51,249 bases of DNA from Primorskyibacter aestuariivivens. Its GTDB lineage: Bacteria; Pseudomonadota; Alphaproteobacteria; Rhodobacterales; Rhodobacteraceae. Both the position numbers and the translations under genes were made by a program. Positions within the stretch are counted from its first letter, which is position 1. The number at the start of each line of letters is the position of its first letter. Location: contig NZ_JAQIOZ010000027.1 in the NCBI RefSeq assembly GCF_028023675.1, positions 1-51,249 of the forward strand, in the 5' to 3' direction. Shown here piece after piece: positions 28,984 through 38,041 of this stretch. Under the pieces are notes generated by a model. The model saw only the letters and a program-made list of their open reading frames with translations, ran no database searches and was not told the DNA's origin.

Positions 28984-29063
28984 AAGAGGTGCTTTCGCGC
29001 ATAGGGGAAGCGCGCCCCGCCCGAAGCTCGGGTGAGGTGTGTTCCGGTGTTATGGGGTATGGA

Positions 29064-30740
29064 TCAGACCTTGGCGGTGATCTTCTCCGGTTTGGCGAGC
29101 CATTCCTTACCGCGCAGCATGGCTTTCCAGTAAATCGGCGGCAGCAGGGTCTCCTTGAGGAACCACGCGGCACGCGACGGTTTGGTGCCATCGATGAACA
29201 TCTTGGGGAAACTGGGCAGCAGCTTGCCGCCGTAACCAAACTCCGCCAGCACGATCTTGCCGCGCTCCACGGTCAACGGACAAGAGCCATAGCCGTCGTA
29301 ATGCGCCGTTGCGGGTTGTCCCTGCATGTCGGCCACAAGATTGTCGGCCACCACCGGTGCCTGTTTGCGCGCGGCGGCGGCGGTCTTGGCATTCGGTGCG
29401 TTCATCACGTCGCCCAGCGCCCAGATATTGTCATAGGTCTTGTGACGCAGCGTGTCCTGATCGACATCGACCCATCCGGCCTCGTCCGCCAGTGGCGAGA
29501 CGCGGATGAAATCCGGCGCGACCTGCGGCGGACAGACATGCATCATGTCAAATTCGACGGTCACCTCCTCGGGGGCCGCGTCCGGTTTGGCGACGGTAAA
29601 GGTCGCCTTTTTCGCGGCACCATCGACGGATTTCAGGTTGTGAAAGAAATTCAGCGTGGCGTCGTATTTCTGCACATATTCCATCAGCGCGGGCACGTAT
29701 TCCTTGATGCCGAAAAGCACGCCACCGGCATTCATGAACTGCACGTCGATATCCTTGAGCACACCCTCGCGGAACCAGTGATCGGCGCTCAGATACATCG
29801 CCTTTTGCGGTGCACCGGCGCATTTGATCGGCATCGGCGGCTGGGTAAAGAGCGCGCGACCTTCCTTGAAGTTGCGCACCAACTCCCACGTATAAGGCGC
29901 AAGGTCGTAGCGGTAGTTCGACGTCACGCCATTGCGGCCCAGCGTATCCTCCAGCCCCTCAACCTGATCCCAGGCCAGCTTGATCCCCGGGCAGACGATC
30001 AGCCGGTCATAGGTCACCACGCGGCAGCCATCGAGGATGACGGCGTTGTCCTTGGGTTCAAACGCCGCCACGGCCGATTTGAGCCATGTCACACCGCGCG
30101 GGATCAGCGACCCCATGGTGCGGGCGGTGATCTCCGGCTCGAAAATGCCCCCGCCAACCATGGTCCAGCCGGGCTGGTAATAGTGGATATCCGCCGGGTC
30201 GATCAGCGCGATATCCACCTCGGACAGACGTTCACGCAGAGAAGCCGCAACAGCGATACCTGCAGCCCCCCCGCCCACGATGACAATGCGGAAATGCGCG
30301 TCGCCCTTGTTGGTCGGTGTCTTGCCTCCGTTGACGATCCGCCGGGCAACGCCGCTCATGTCATAGCCTGCGGCCTTGGTCGCGGTGAGGATATCGGCAA
30401 CCGGCTTTTCGCTTGCTTGCGACAGTGACCAGAGCGTCGCGGACCGTGTCCCGGTCCGGCAATAGGCCAGCACCGGTCCCGGCAGCTCAGTCAGCATGTC
30501 GCCAAATTTTTCGGCATCCGCATCGCTGACCATCCCGCCCGAAATCGGAAGATAGCGCGTTTCGAGCCCCGCTGCGGTTGCCGCGGACTCGATTTCTTCG
30601 AACGCGGGTTGATCGGCGCCTTCGCCATCCGGGCGGTTGGAAATGATAGAGCGAAACCCTGCGGCCTTGATCGCAGCGATATCGTCCGGGGTGATCTGTG
30701 GGCTGACCGAAAGGCCAGATGAAATTTTCCTGAGGTCCAT
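29064..30740 (-). CDS. DUF442 phosphatase/sulfurtransferase-like domain fused to sulfide:quinone oxidoreductase
   Basis: A 558-residue fusion. Residues 1-110 form a DUF442 (protein-tyrosine-phosphatase-fold) domain with the active loop CRTGTRS following LPGPVLAY. From about 150 it is an FAD oxidoreductase of the SQR type: RIVIVGGGAAGIAVAASL, DIHYYQPGWTMVGGG, LIVCPGIKLAWDQVEGL, IKCAGAPQKAMYLSADHWF, and NIWALGDVMNAPNAKTAAA. The cysteines in VCPG and KCAG suit the sulfide/persulfide site. It would oxidise sulfide with quinone reduction and possibly transfer the sulfane sulfur to an acceptor. Related fusions occur in Blh/BigR sulfide-detoxification loci. Confidence 0.87.
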   Translation of the reverse strand: MDLRKISSGLSVSPQITPDDIAAIKAAGFRSIISNRPDGEGADQPAFEEIESAATAAGLETRYLPISGGMVSDADAEKFGDMLTELPGPVLAYCRTGTRSATLWSLSQASEKPVADILTATKAAGYDMSGVARRIVNGGKTPTNKGDAHFRIVIVGGGAAGIAVAASLRERLSEVDIALIDPADIHYYQPGWTMVGGGIFEPEITARTMGSLIPRGVTWLKSAVAAFEPKDNAVILDGCRVVTYDRLIVCPGIKLAWDQVEGLEDTLGRNGVTSNYRYDLAPYTWELVRNFKEGRALFTQPPMPIKCAGAPQKAMYLSADHWFREGVLKDIDVQFMNAGGVLFGIKEYVPALMEYVQKYDATLNFFHNLKSVDGAAKKATFTVAKPDAAPEEVTVEFDMMHVCPPQVAPDFIRVSPLADEAGWVDVDQDTLRHKTYDNIWALGDVMNAPNAKTAAAARKQAPVVADNLVADMQGQPATAHYDGYGSCPLTVERGKIVLAEFGYGGKLLPSFPKMFIDGTKPSRAAWFLKETLLPPIYWKAMLRGKEWLAKPEKITAKV

Positions 30741-30828
30741 CAGTCATGTCCTTGATACGCGCACGAGGCACGGCGGCGGGGCCGCGAATGTGTGGGACCG
30801 GTCAGTGCCGGCCCCTCTGAATGTGATC

Positions 30829-31713
30829 TCAAAGCCCGTTGACCGGGACCTTGAGCATGGGCTTGCCGTCCTTGTCGGTCGGAATCTCGCCTGCCCGCAT
30901 GTTCACCTGCAAGGAGGGAATGATCAACTTGGGCATATCCAACTGGGCATCACGTTCCGTGCGGAACTTGACGAACTCTTCTTTCGTCTTGCCCTGGCCC
31001 ACATGGATATTGTGCTCTTTCTCTTCGCCGACCGTGGTCTCCCACTGGATGTCGCGGCCATTTGGACCGTAGTCGTGGCACATGAACAGCCGCATGTCGT
31101 CGGGCAGTGCCAGCACCTTTTGAATGCTGTCATAAAGCGTACCTGCATCGCCGCCTGGGAAATCCGCACGGGCGGAGCCGCCATCAGGCATGAACAGCGT
31201 ATCACCGACAAAGGCCGCGTCGCCCATCACATGCACCATGCAGGCAGGCGTGTGGCCGGGGGTATAGATGGCAAAGGCGTCCATATTGCCGATCTTGTAG
31301 GTATCGCCGTCTTCGAACAAGGCATCGAATTGCGAGCCGTCGCGCTGAAACTCGGTGCCTTCGTTGAACACCTTTCCGAACGTGTCCTGCACCACCATGA
31401 TTTTCGATCCGATGCCGATCTTGCCGCCCAGCTTTTCCTGAATGTAGGGCGCGGCGGACAGGTGGTCGGCATGGACATGGGTTTCGATGATCCATTCCAG
31501 CTTGAGGCCGCGCTCCTGAATGGTGCGGATCAGCTCATCGGCATGGTCATAGGTGATCCGGCCAGCGGCATAGTCGATATCCATGACCGAATCGACAATC
31601 GCACAGCTGTCAGATGTCGGGTCCTTGACGATGTAGGAAATCGTGTTGGTGGCGTCGTCGAAAAACGCGGAAACCTCTGGTTTCACGTCCATTTTCACGG
31701 GATAATCCGTCAT
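30829..31713 (-). CDS. Metallo-beta-lactamase-fold persulfide dioxygenase-like hydrolase (Blh/ETHE1 type)
   Basis: A 294-residue MBL-fold protein. Metal ligands are visible in ETHVHADHLSAAPYIQE, in the TPGHTPACMVHVMGD histidine and FVGDTLFMPDGG aspartate, and in LFMCHDYGPNGRDIQWET. The arrangement matches the Blh-like branch of ETHE1 persulfide dioxygenases, which oxidise glutathione persulfide to sulfite. It is the promoter-proximal gene, followed after 88 bp by the SQR fusion, so sulfide is probably oxidised by SQR and the persulfide removed here. Confidence 0.87.
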   Translation of the reverse strand: MTDYPVKMDVKPEVSAFFDDATNTISYIVKDPTSDSCAIVDSVMDIDYAAGRITYDHADELIRTIQERGLKLEWIIETHVHADHLSAAPYIQEKLGGKIGIGSKIMVVQDTFGKVFNEGTEFQRDGSQFDALFEDGDTYKIGNMDAFAIYTPGHTPACMVHVMGDAAFVGDTLFMPDGGSARADFPGGDAGTLYDSIQKVLALPDDMRLFMCHDYGPNGRDIQWETTVGEEKEHNIHVGQGKTKEEFVKFRTERDAQLDMPKLIIPSLQVNMRAGEIPTDKDGKPMLKVPVNGL

Positions 31714-31789
31714 TGTTCAATCTCCTCAAGCGGGACCCGCAGCGGGCCACAGAGCCTTGTTCCACATGCTAGCGCATGTCTTGTGAGAT

Positions 31790-31818
31790 TTCATATAGTG
31801 TTTTTTGAATACGTTCAA
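31790..31818 (-). promoter_or_regulatory. Probable promoter of the sulfide-oxidation genes
   Basis: Reading leftward, TTGAAC (31813-31818) and TATGAA (31790-31795) are separated by exactly 17 bases, about 75 bp before the hydrolase ATG. The region is clearly more AT-rich than its surroundings. Confidence 0.5.
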
Positions 31819-31921
31819 GGGGCGCATGTGCGACCTTGTGGCAGTGACGGCGCGTCAATTGCTTTTTCCCAAGGCGGGAGGGCGGGCGGGGCGATGCGTG
31901 AAACGCGAGCGCCGCTCCGCC

Positions 31922-32707
31922 CTATCGCCCTTTCCAGACCGGATCGCGTTTCTCGGCGAAGGCACGTGCGCCCTCCAGCTGATCCTCGGACCTGTAAAGC
32001 CGCTCAACTGTTTCGAACTGGCTCTTGGTGATGCGATTGAGCGCATCGTTGAATTTCATATCTTCGGCCTCGCGCACGATCTCCTTGATCGCGGCAAGGA
32101 CCAGCGGCGGGCCGGAGGCCAGTTCCTGCGCCAGTTTGCGCGCCTCAGCCATCAGGTCGGCACCGGGCAGGATACGATTGATCATACCCCAGCGATGCGC
32201 CTCCTCCGCGTCAATCCAGCGCCCCGTAAACAACATCTCCATCGCGATGTGATAGGGGATGCGCTTGGGCAATTTAAGCGTCGCGGCATCCGCAACGGTC
32301 CCGGACCGGATTTCCGGCAAGGCAAAGCTGGCATGATCCGCCGCAAGGATGATGTCCCCCGACAATGCAAGTTCCAGCCCACCACCACAGCAGATGCCGT
32401 TCACCGCCATGATCACCGGTTTGTTCAGTCCGCGTAGTTCCTGCAGCCCGCCGAAACCACCCTTGCCATAGTCGCCATCCACCGCGTCGCCCTCGGCAGC
32501 GGCCTTGAGATCCCAGCCGGGACAAAAAAATTTCTCACCTGCTCCGGTGACAAGCGCAACGCGCAGCTCGGGATCGTCGCGAAATTCGGTAAAGACATCG
32601 CCCATGATGCGGCTGGTGGCCAGGTCGATGGCGTTGGCCTTGGGCCGGTCCAGCGTCACCTCAAGCACATGTCCGTCGCGTTTCGTCTTGATGGGATTGT
32701 CAGTCAT
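31922..32707 (-). CDS. caiD: Enoyl-CoA hydratase/isomerase family protein, carnitinyl-CoA dehydratase-like
   Basis: A 261-residue crotonase-fold enzyme. Oxyanion-hole segments are GAGEKFFCPGWDLKAAAEG and VNGICCGGGLELALSGDIIL; PEIRSGTVADAATLKLPKRI carries the usual catalytic region. Similarity to CaiD (crotonobetainyl-CoA hydratase) is by recognition and by the flanking CaiA-like gene. The ATG at 32707 overlaps the upstream synthetase by 8 bp. It is the last gene of the cluster. Another enoyl-CoA substrate cannot be excluded. Confidence 0.8.
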   Translation of the reverse strand: MTDNPIKTKRDGHVLEVTLDRPKANAIDLATSRIMGDVFTEFRDDPELRVALVTGAGEKFFCPGWDLKAAAEGDAVDGDYGKGGFGGLQELRGLNKPVIMAVNGICCGGGLELALSGDIILAADHASFALPEIRSGTVADAATLKLPKRIPYHIAMEMLFTGRWIDAEEAHRWGMINRILPGADLMAEARKLAQELASGPPLVLAAIKEIVREAEDMKFNDALNRITKSQFETVERLYRSEDQLEGARAFAEKRDPVWKGR

Positions 32708-34748
32708 TGGCGTCTCCGATTGTGATGAGCGCGTCGGCGGCAATCGCGCTGTGCGGCGTGCAGATCAGCGGGTTGATTTCCACTTCAGCCACACGACCGT
32801 GATGGGCGACAACGGTATCCTGCACCGCGGCGACGGCGGCGACAATGGCGGGTATGTCAGCGGCCGGGCGTCCGCGATAGCCGCGCAGCAGCGGCGCGAG
32901 CCGAAGCTGGTCGAGTGCCGCCTCGACCGCTTCATGTGATGCTGGCACCAACAGATGCACGGCGTCGCGGTGCAGTTCTGTCAGCACCCCCCCTGCCCCC
33001 AGCGTCAAGACATGGCCATGCGCGGGGTCACAGGTCACGCCGACCAGCAGTTCGGCAACAGCATCCGTAACCATCTCTTCGACCAGCCATGTCTCGGTTG
33101 GCATAGCGAGCGCCCCGGACAAAGCGTCGCCAATCGCATCCGAGGCCAGGATGACGCCGCCATGCTCGGATTTATGCGCCATGCCTTCCGCCTTGATCAC
33201 CAGCGGTGGGCCGATTTCACGCGCGGCCTTGGCCAAGCCGATCTTGCCCGTCGCGCGCCGGGATTGCGGGATATGAAGACCATGGCGGGCAAGCAGTGTC
33301 TTGCTCTCCGCCTCGGTCAGGGGCTGGGGGTTGCGCGGCATCCGGGGACAGAGCGGATCAGCCTCCTGTGCCAGCCCGTCATCCGCCGGACGTGCCAAGG
33401 CTCCGATGGCAGCAAAGGCATCGTCAATCCCGCCAAGCGGGATGAGGCCCGCCTCGAAGATCTGTGCCGTGATCTCGTCTGACTGCAATTCCGGCAGGGA
33501 CGCCAAAAGCGCAATCGGCTTGCCGGTGGCCGCGCGCGCAGCGCTCGCCGCGTCGATCACACAGGTCCAGGCCGAGGGATCGCAGCGGTCCGGGCGCGGG
33601 AAGTCGACGATGATACAGGTCAGCGCATGATCCCCCTGCGCCAGCACCGTGAATGTCGCCGTCATCGCCGCGACATCGCCCCATATGTAGGTGTGGTAAT
33701 CCAGCGGATTGGCCAAAGCCACGCGCGGGCCAAGCGCCTTGGCCAATGCCGCGCGTTGCGTATCACTCAGAGGCGGAAACCGGACGCCATGGCGCAACGC
33801 GGTGTCGGCGGCAAGACTCGCCTCGCCGCCCGAACAACTGGCACAGGCGATCTCGGCACTGGGCAGAGTGCCGGTCGCATGGGCCAGTCGCAGGGTTTCG
33901 AGAAGCTGCGGAAGGCTCTCCACCTGCGCAATGCCCAACCGTTCAAACAACGCACGCGCGCCCGTCGCGCTGCCCGCAAGGGATGCGGTGTGGGAAATGG
34001 CAGCCTGCTGCGCCTGCTCCGAGCTGCCCACCTTGAGCGCCACGATGGGTTTGCCCAGCGGCTGCGCCTGACGCGCCAGCGCATGGAATCCCGAAAGATC
34101 CGAAATGCCCTCGATATGCAGGCCCAGCGCCGTCACGCGCGGATCATCCAGAAGCGCCGCGCCAATCTCGGGCAGGCTGACACTGGCCTGATTTCCTGCG
34201 GTCACCACATAGGCCAACGGCAAGGCCCGACCCACCATGGTCAGGTTGATCGCGATATTGGAGCTTTGGGTGATAAGCGCGACACCTGTCTCGCAGAGCT
34301 GCGCCCCATGCTGGTCGGGCCAGAGCGCGGCACGGTCCAGCGCATTGATGAAGCCGTAGCAATTGGGGCCAAGGATCGGCATGGCCCCGGCGGCGGCCAA
34401 CAGGCGGGTTTGCAGCGCATCGCCATCGGCAAGCTCGGCGCTGGCCTCGCGAAATCCCGAGGCGAAACAGACCGCGCCCCCCGCTCCCATGGCGGACAGC
34501 GTGGCAACCAGTTCGATTGTCGCTTCCCGGTTCACACCGATGAAGGTCGCGTCAGGCACCTGGGGCAACGCGTGTAGGTCTGAATTCGTGGCGCAGCCCG
34601 CAATCTCGGGCCTCAATGGGTGCACGGGGTAGACCGGTCCGTCAAAGCCGATCTTGCGGCATTCCTCGATCACATTGGTCGACCAGAACCCGCCGCCGAT
34701 CACGGCAATGGAACGCGGTTTGAACAAGCGGGACAACCGGCTTGCCAT
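32700..34748 (-). CDS. NDP-forming acyl-CoA synthetase (acetate--CoA ligase family)
   Basis: A 682-residue single-chain synthetase. An N-terminal CoA-binding Rossmann domain (RSIAVIGGGFWSTNVIEECR; LGPNCYGFINALDRAAL) is followed by succinyl-CoA-ligase-like domains with the phosphohistidine loop AISHTASLAGSATGARAL, and a C-terminal ATP-grasp domain (PPLVIKAEGMAHKSEHGGVI; VEINPLICTP). It activates a carboxylic acid to its CoA ester. In this cluster that would be carnitine, butyrobetaine or a related quaternary compound, replacing the CoA transferases/AMP-ligases of E. coli cai genes. ATG at 34748, 4 bp after the dehydrogenase. Confidence 0.87.
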   Translation of the reverse strand: MASRLSRLFKPRSIAVIGGGFWSTNVIEECRKIGFDGPVYPVHPLRPEIAGCATNSDLHALPQVPDATFIGVNREATIELVATLSAMGAGGAVCFASGFREASAELADGDALQTRLLAAAGAMPILGPNCYGFINALDRAALWPDQHGAQLCETGVALITQSSNIAINLTMVGRALPLAYVVTAGNQASVSLPEIGAALLDDPRVTALGLHIEGISDLSGFHALARQAQPLGKPIVALKVGSSEQAQQAAISHTASLAGSATGARALFERLGIAQVESLPQLLETLRLAHATGTLPSAEIACASCSGGEASLAADTALRHGVRFPPLSDTQRAALAKALGPRVALANPLDYHTYIWGDVAAMTATFTVLAQGDHALTCIIVDFPRPDRCDPSAWTCVIDAASAARAATGKPIALLASLPELQSDEITAQIFEAGLIPLGGIDDAFAAIGALARPADDGLAQEADPLCPRMPRNPQPLTEAESKTLLARHGLHIPQSRRATGKIGLAKAAREIGPPLVIKAEGMAHKSEHGGVILASDAIGDALSGALAMPTETWLVEEMVTDAVAELLVGVTCDPAHGHVLTLGAGGVLTELHRDAVHLLVPASHEAVEAALDQLRLAPLLRGYRGRPAADIPAIVAAVAAVQDTVVAHHGRVAEVEINPLICTPHSAIAADALITIGDAND

Positions 34749-34752
34749 GGGA

Positions 34753-35913
34753 TCACGCCCCCAGCGGGCGGAACAGCTCGCGGCTGATGATATGGCGCTG
34801 GATTTCCGAGGTCCCGTCCCAGATCCGCTCCACCCGTGCATCGCGCCAGAACCGTTCGATGGGCAGGTCATCCATAAGACCCATCCCGCCATGGATCTGC
34901 AGCGCCGCATCCGTCACCCGCGCCAGCATTTCGGTGGCATAAAGCTTGGCGCTGGCGATCTCGCGATTGGCGGGCAGACCCTGATCGAGCCGCCAGGCCG
35001 AGGACAGGGTGAGCAGGTCAGCCGCATCAATCTCGGTGATCATATCGGCGATCTGGAAGGAAACCCCCTGAAACTTTGCGATCTGCTGGCCGAATTGCTC
35101 GCGCTCGGCCGCATAGGTCAGCGCATGATCAAAGACCCGGCGCGCCCGGCCCACCGACATCGTCGCCACGGTGATGCGGGTGGCAAAGAGCCATTTGTTC
35201 ATCACCGCGAACCCGCCATCCACCTCGCCCAGTACCTGTGCGTCGGGCAGGCGGCAGTCGGAAAATTCAAGGATGCAGTTCTTGTAGCCCCGGTGGCTTA
35301 CGGATTTATACCCATCGCGGACAGTAAATCCCGGATGCCCGCGATCCACGAGAAAACAGGTGATGCGTTTCTTGGGGCCTTTGGGCGTATCATCCACGCC
35401 CGTGGCGATGAAGACGATAAAGAAATCCGCGTGATCCGCGCCCGAGATGAAATGCTTGGTCCCGTTCACCACCCAATCGCCGCCGTCGCGCATCGCGGTG
35501 CAGGCCATGCCGCGCACATCCGATCCCGCGCCCGGTTCGGTCATGGCAAGCGCATCCATCCGCTCACCGCGTACAGCGGGCAGGAGATAGCGCTCTTTCT
35601 GCGCGCCTTCGCACGCCATGAGGATGTTTTGCGGGCGGCCAAAGAAATGGGTGAGCGCCATTGAGCCGCGCCCCAATTCCCGCTCGACCAGCGCGAAATC
35701 CACATGGCCCAGTCCTGCGCCACCCACATGTTCGGGGAAGTTGCAGGCATAAAAGCCGAGGCCGATGACCTTCTGCTTGATCTCTTGCGCGATCTCCGCA
35801 GGCACCTCGCCCGTGCGTTCGACCTCGGCCTCGTGCGGGTAGATTTCCTTTTCCACGAAATTTCGGACCGTGGAGACGATCATCTCTTGTTCATCACTCA
35901 ATCCGAAATGCAT
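34753..35913 (-). CDS. Acyl-CoA dehydrogenase, CaiA-like
   Basis: A 386-residue flavoprotein. Family signatures: LAMTEPGAGSDVRGMACTAM, WVVNGTKHFISGADHADFF, and FWRDARVERIWDGTSEIQRH, where the Glu in TSEIQ is the usual catalytic base. It is closest in organisation to butyrobetainyl-/crotonobetainyl-CoA dehydrogenases. First gene of the three-gene leftward operon and divergent from the GlxA/AraC regulator across about 70 bp. Confidence 0.87.
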   Translation of the reverse strand: MHFGLSDEQEMIVSTVRNFVEKEIYPHEAEVERTGEVPAEIAQEIKQKVIGLGFYACNFPEHVGGAGLGHVDFALVERELGRGSMALTHFFGRPQNILMACEGAQKERYLLPAVRGERMDALAMTEPGAGSDVRGMACTAMRDGGDWVVNGTKHFISGADHADFFIVFIATGVDDTPKGPKKRITCFLVDRGHPGFTVRDGYKSVSHRGYKNCILEFSDCRLPDAQVLGEVDGGFAVMNKWLFATRITVATMSVGRARRVFDHALTYAAEREQFGQQIAKFQGVSFQIADMITEIDAADLLTLSSAWRLDQGLPANREIASAKLYATEMLARVTDAALQIHGGMGLMDDLPIERFWRDARVERIWDGTSEIQRHIISRELFRPLGA

Positions 35914-35983
35914 GTGGCAGCCTCCCTTTTGGGAACGATGATCCCGCTTGCGTCGTCCGGCGCGGCAGGATTAGCGTGGCATC

Positions 35984-36922
35984 ATGCAGAATACGAAACC
36001 GCGTGATGTGGGTGTTCTCCTGTTTCCCAGTTTCTCCATGCATTGCCTTGCCAATGCGGTGGAACCCCTGCGCGCCGCCAACCAGCTTTCCGGCAAGACG
36101 CTCTATCGCTGGCAATATCTGAGCCTTGACGGGGAAGAGGTGGTGTCCTCCTCGGGTCTGCCGGTCCGGCCCGCCATGCGGTTGGGCGCGCATGAAGGTG
36201 GTGCCATGCTTTTGCTGATGCCGAGCTACGGCTATCGCGGGTTTTGCGAAGCGGTCACACTCCGCGCTCTGCGCTCTGCGGCGTCGCGGTTTGAGACGGT
36301 GATCGGGCTTGATTGCGGGGCCTGGCTGATGGCAGCGGCGGGTCTGCTGGAGGGGCGGCGCGCCACGATCCATTGGGATGAACGCACAAGTTTTTCCGAG
36401 ACCTTCCCCGAGATCGACGTTCTGGAAGACCGGCATGTGATCGACGGAAACCGGATCACCTGTGGCGGGGCCTCCACCTCGTTCGAGCTGATGCTGGACC
36501 TGATCCAGCGCGATCACGGCGCGATGCTGCGCGTCGAGGTGGGGGCCCTGTTCATGCTGGGCGCGCATGTCGCGGCCAACCCGCCGGTGACTCAGCGATC
36601 TGGGATCGCGCGGATTGACAAGACCGTGGCCTTTATGCGCCGCCATATCGAGGATCCGGTGTCGATCGACGAGATCGCCAAGGCCGTTGGGATGGGCAGC
36701 AGACGGCTGGAAACCGTGTTTCGTGACGGGCTGGGCGTGTCACCCCGCGCGGTGTACAAATCCATCCGGCTGGCCGAGGCGCGGCGGCTTTTGCTCCATA
36801 GTGGGTTTTCCATCGCCGAGATCGCCGGGCGCTGCGGCTATCAGGACGCCAGTGCCATGAGCCGGGCGTTCCGCGCGGAATTCGGGATGAGCCCGTCAGA
36901 CGTGCGGCGCAGCGCGATGTGA
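35984..36922 (+). CDS. GlxA-family AraC-type regulator (CdhR-like)
   Basis: A 312-residue regulator with an N-terminal DJ-1/PfpI-like domain (VGVLLFPSFSMHCLANAVEP; TVIGLDCGAWLMAAAGLLEG) and a C-terminal AraC DNA-binding domain from about residue 210 (DEIAKAVGMGSRRLETVFRD; SIAEIAGRCGYQDASAMSRA). This architecture includes CdhR/GbdR, the activators of carnitine and betaine catabolism in Pseudomonas. Divergent placement makes it the probable activator of the adjacent acyl-CoA operon. Confidence 0.88.
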   Translation: MQNTKPRDVGVLLFPSFSMHCLANAVEPLRAANQLSGKTLYRWQYLSLDGEEVVSSSGLPVRPAMRLGAHEGGAMLLLMPSYGYRGFCEAVTLRALRSAASRFETVIGLDCGAWLMAAAGLLEGRRATIHWDERTSFSETFPEIDVLEDRHVIDGNRITCGGASTSFELMLDLIQRDHGAMLRVEVGALFMLGAHVAANPPVTQRSGIARIDKTVAFMRRHIEDPVSIDEIAKAVGMGSRRLETVFRDGLGVSPRAVYKSIRLAEARRLLLHSGFSIAEIAGRCGYQDASAMSRAFRAEFGMSPSDVRRSAM

Positions 36923-36948
36923 CGGCCGGATCAGACCGGCGGGCCGTC
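36921..36948. terminator. Stem-loop at convergent stops
   Basis: GACGGCC and GGCCGTC form a 7-bp stem around a 14-base loop that itself contains CCGG/CCGG pairing potential, covering the stop codons of the AraC-type gene and the lyase-like gene. Confidence 0.35.
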
Positions 36949-37846
36949 AGTCCTCTGGCCGCATATTCATGTCTTCGCGCCAGCGGGGGTCGACATCCTC
37001 TCGGCGCGTACCGGTGCGGAATTCGTCGTAAAAGACTACGAAACGCGGCTTCGGCGTGCCCGGCTGGATGTTGTCCCAGCGCTTGGTATAGCTGGCAAAT
37101 ATGCCCCGGCGATGCGTTGGCAACGCGTGGCCACGGTCGGGCAGACGCGCAACGAGCTGTCCGCGATAATCACATTTCAGCTGATCGTTGACCCAGATGC
37201 GCAGGTAGCCCGAGCCGTCATTGGCGAAATTCGTATTCACCACGATGTCCATCCAGTAGTCATGCGCCTCGACGATGGAAAACAGCCTGCAGATATGGCC
37301 GTCATTTTGCGCGTTGGACCAGCCATAGGCATCCGCCATGTCGGCCAGCTGCACCACGATATCCTGCGTCCGGTCGGTTGATCGCGTGCAGACCGCGGGG
37401 TCACAGCTGTTCCAGTCGCCTTCATCCCGGCCCATCTGGATGAAACGGAAAACAGGCGGCAGATCACCGGACAGCCGCCACTGGCCAAAGACCAGCCGCA
37501 GGTTCGTGTCACGCAGCGTTGGCCCGACCGTACCGTTATAAAAGCTCCAACCGTACCAGATATCCTCGCCGATGCGGGCGTCGACATAGCGGTCGCGCAG
37601 CCCGATTTCAGACCGGTAGCGCGGCGCGCCACAATCGGAGCCGCCGCAATCGCCGTCGCGCAATTCAAACCGCTCTGCACGTTTCCCGCGTCGGTTGGGT
37701 TCGCCCTGCACGGTGTAGCGGAAGGCGTGATCATGGGGGCTCAGGATGCGCTCATAGCCACGCTGCGGGCTGTCCGCCTGAGCCGTCAAAGGGGTCAGCC
37801 ACAGCGTAAGCGACAGGGCAAAGGCACGTGAGAAAAATGCGCGCAT
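36947..37846 (-). CDS. Secreted polysaccharide-lyase-like protein (PF14099-type fold)
   Basis: A 299-residue exported protein: signal peptide FALSLTLWLTPLTAQADS. The body has the pattern of the heparin-lyase-I/glucuronan-lyase (PL13/PL20, PF14099) jelly-roll family: RYRSEIGLRD, a W-x-GWSFYNGTV strand, LRLVFGQWRLSG with PPVFRF, WMDIVVNTNF with GYLRIWVNDQ, and FVVFYDEFRTGTRREDV at the C-terminus. Eliminative cleavage of a uronic-acid polymer is the expected activity but not proven. It is divergent from algD with a 313-bp shared upstream region, so it may trim or release the polymer made by that operon. Confidence 0.6.
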   Translation of the reverse strand: MRAFFSRAFALSLTLWLTPLTAQADSPQRGYERILSPHDHAFRYTVQGEPNRRGKRAERFELRDGDCGGSDCGAPRYRSEIGLRDRYVDARIGEDIWYGWSFYNGTVGPTLRDTNLRLVFGQWRLSGDLPPVFRFIQMGRDEGDWNSCDPAVCTRSTDRTQDIVVQLADMADAYGWSNAQNDGHICRLFSIVEAHDYWMDIVVNTNFANDGSGYLRIWVNDQLKCDYRGQLVARLPDRGHALPTHRRGIFASYTKRWDNIQPGTPKPRFVVFYDEFRTGTRREDVDPRWREDMNMRPED

Positions 37847-37920
37847 ATGGGGCTTACCGTTGGGTCAACTGCTCTATTCTTGTTAAGCCCACCCTGCCTT
37901 TTGCAACGTCTGGCGTCAAA

Positions 37921-37933
37921 TTCGCGTCGCGAA
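37921..37933. promoter_or_regulatory. TTCGCG-T-CGCGAA palindrome upstream of algD
   Basis: A perfect 13-bp interrupted palindrome in the intergenic region between the lyase-like gene and algD. It shares the half-site TTCGCG with the palindrome at 38030-38041 and a single TTCGCG near 38002. Operator function is an inference. Confidence 0.3.
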
Positions 37934-38029
37934 AAACCGACAGGTCTTGCGCCGCTAAAGCGCGACAGACACTACACTTTGCGCCGAGCCCCACAAAAGA
38001 TTTTCGCGCTGTAGCAGATTTACAACCGT

Positions 38030-38041
38030 GATTCGCGAATC
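38030..38041. promoter_or_regulatory. GATTCGCGAATC palindrome upstream of algD
   Basis: A perfect 12-bp palindrome 119 bp before the algD start. Between it and algD the DNA turns AT-rich, and TTGGCA (near 38094) with AACAAT about 16 bases on is the best promoter-like pair I see. The rest of the 313-bp region 37847-38159 shows no gene. Confidence 0.35.

Noticed and set aside
31781-31816. BigR/SqrR operator (ATTC-N8-GAAT) before the persulfide-dioxygenase-like gene
   Set aside because: TTTC and GAAT are present but with the wrong spacing and no symmetry; the stretch is better explained as the promoter.
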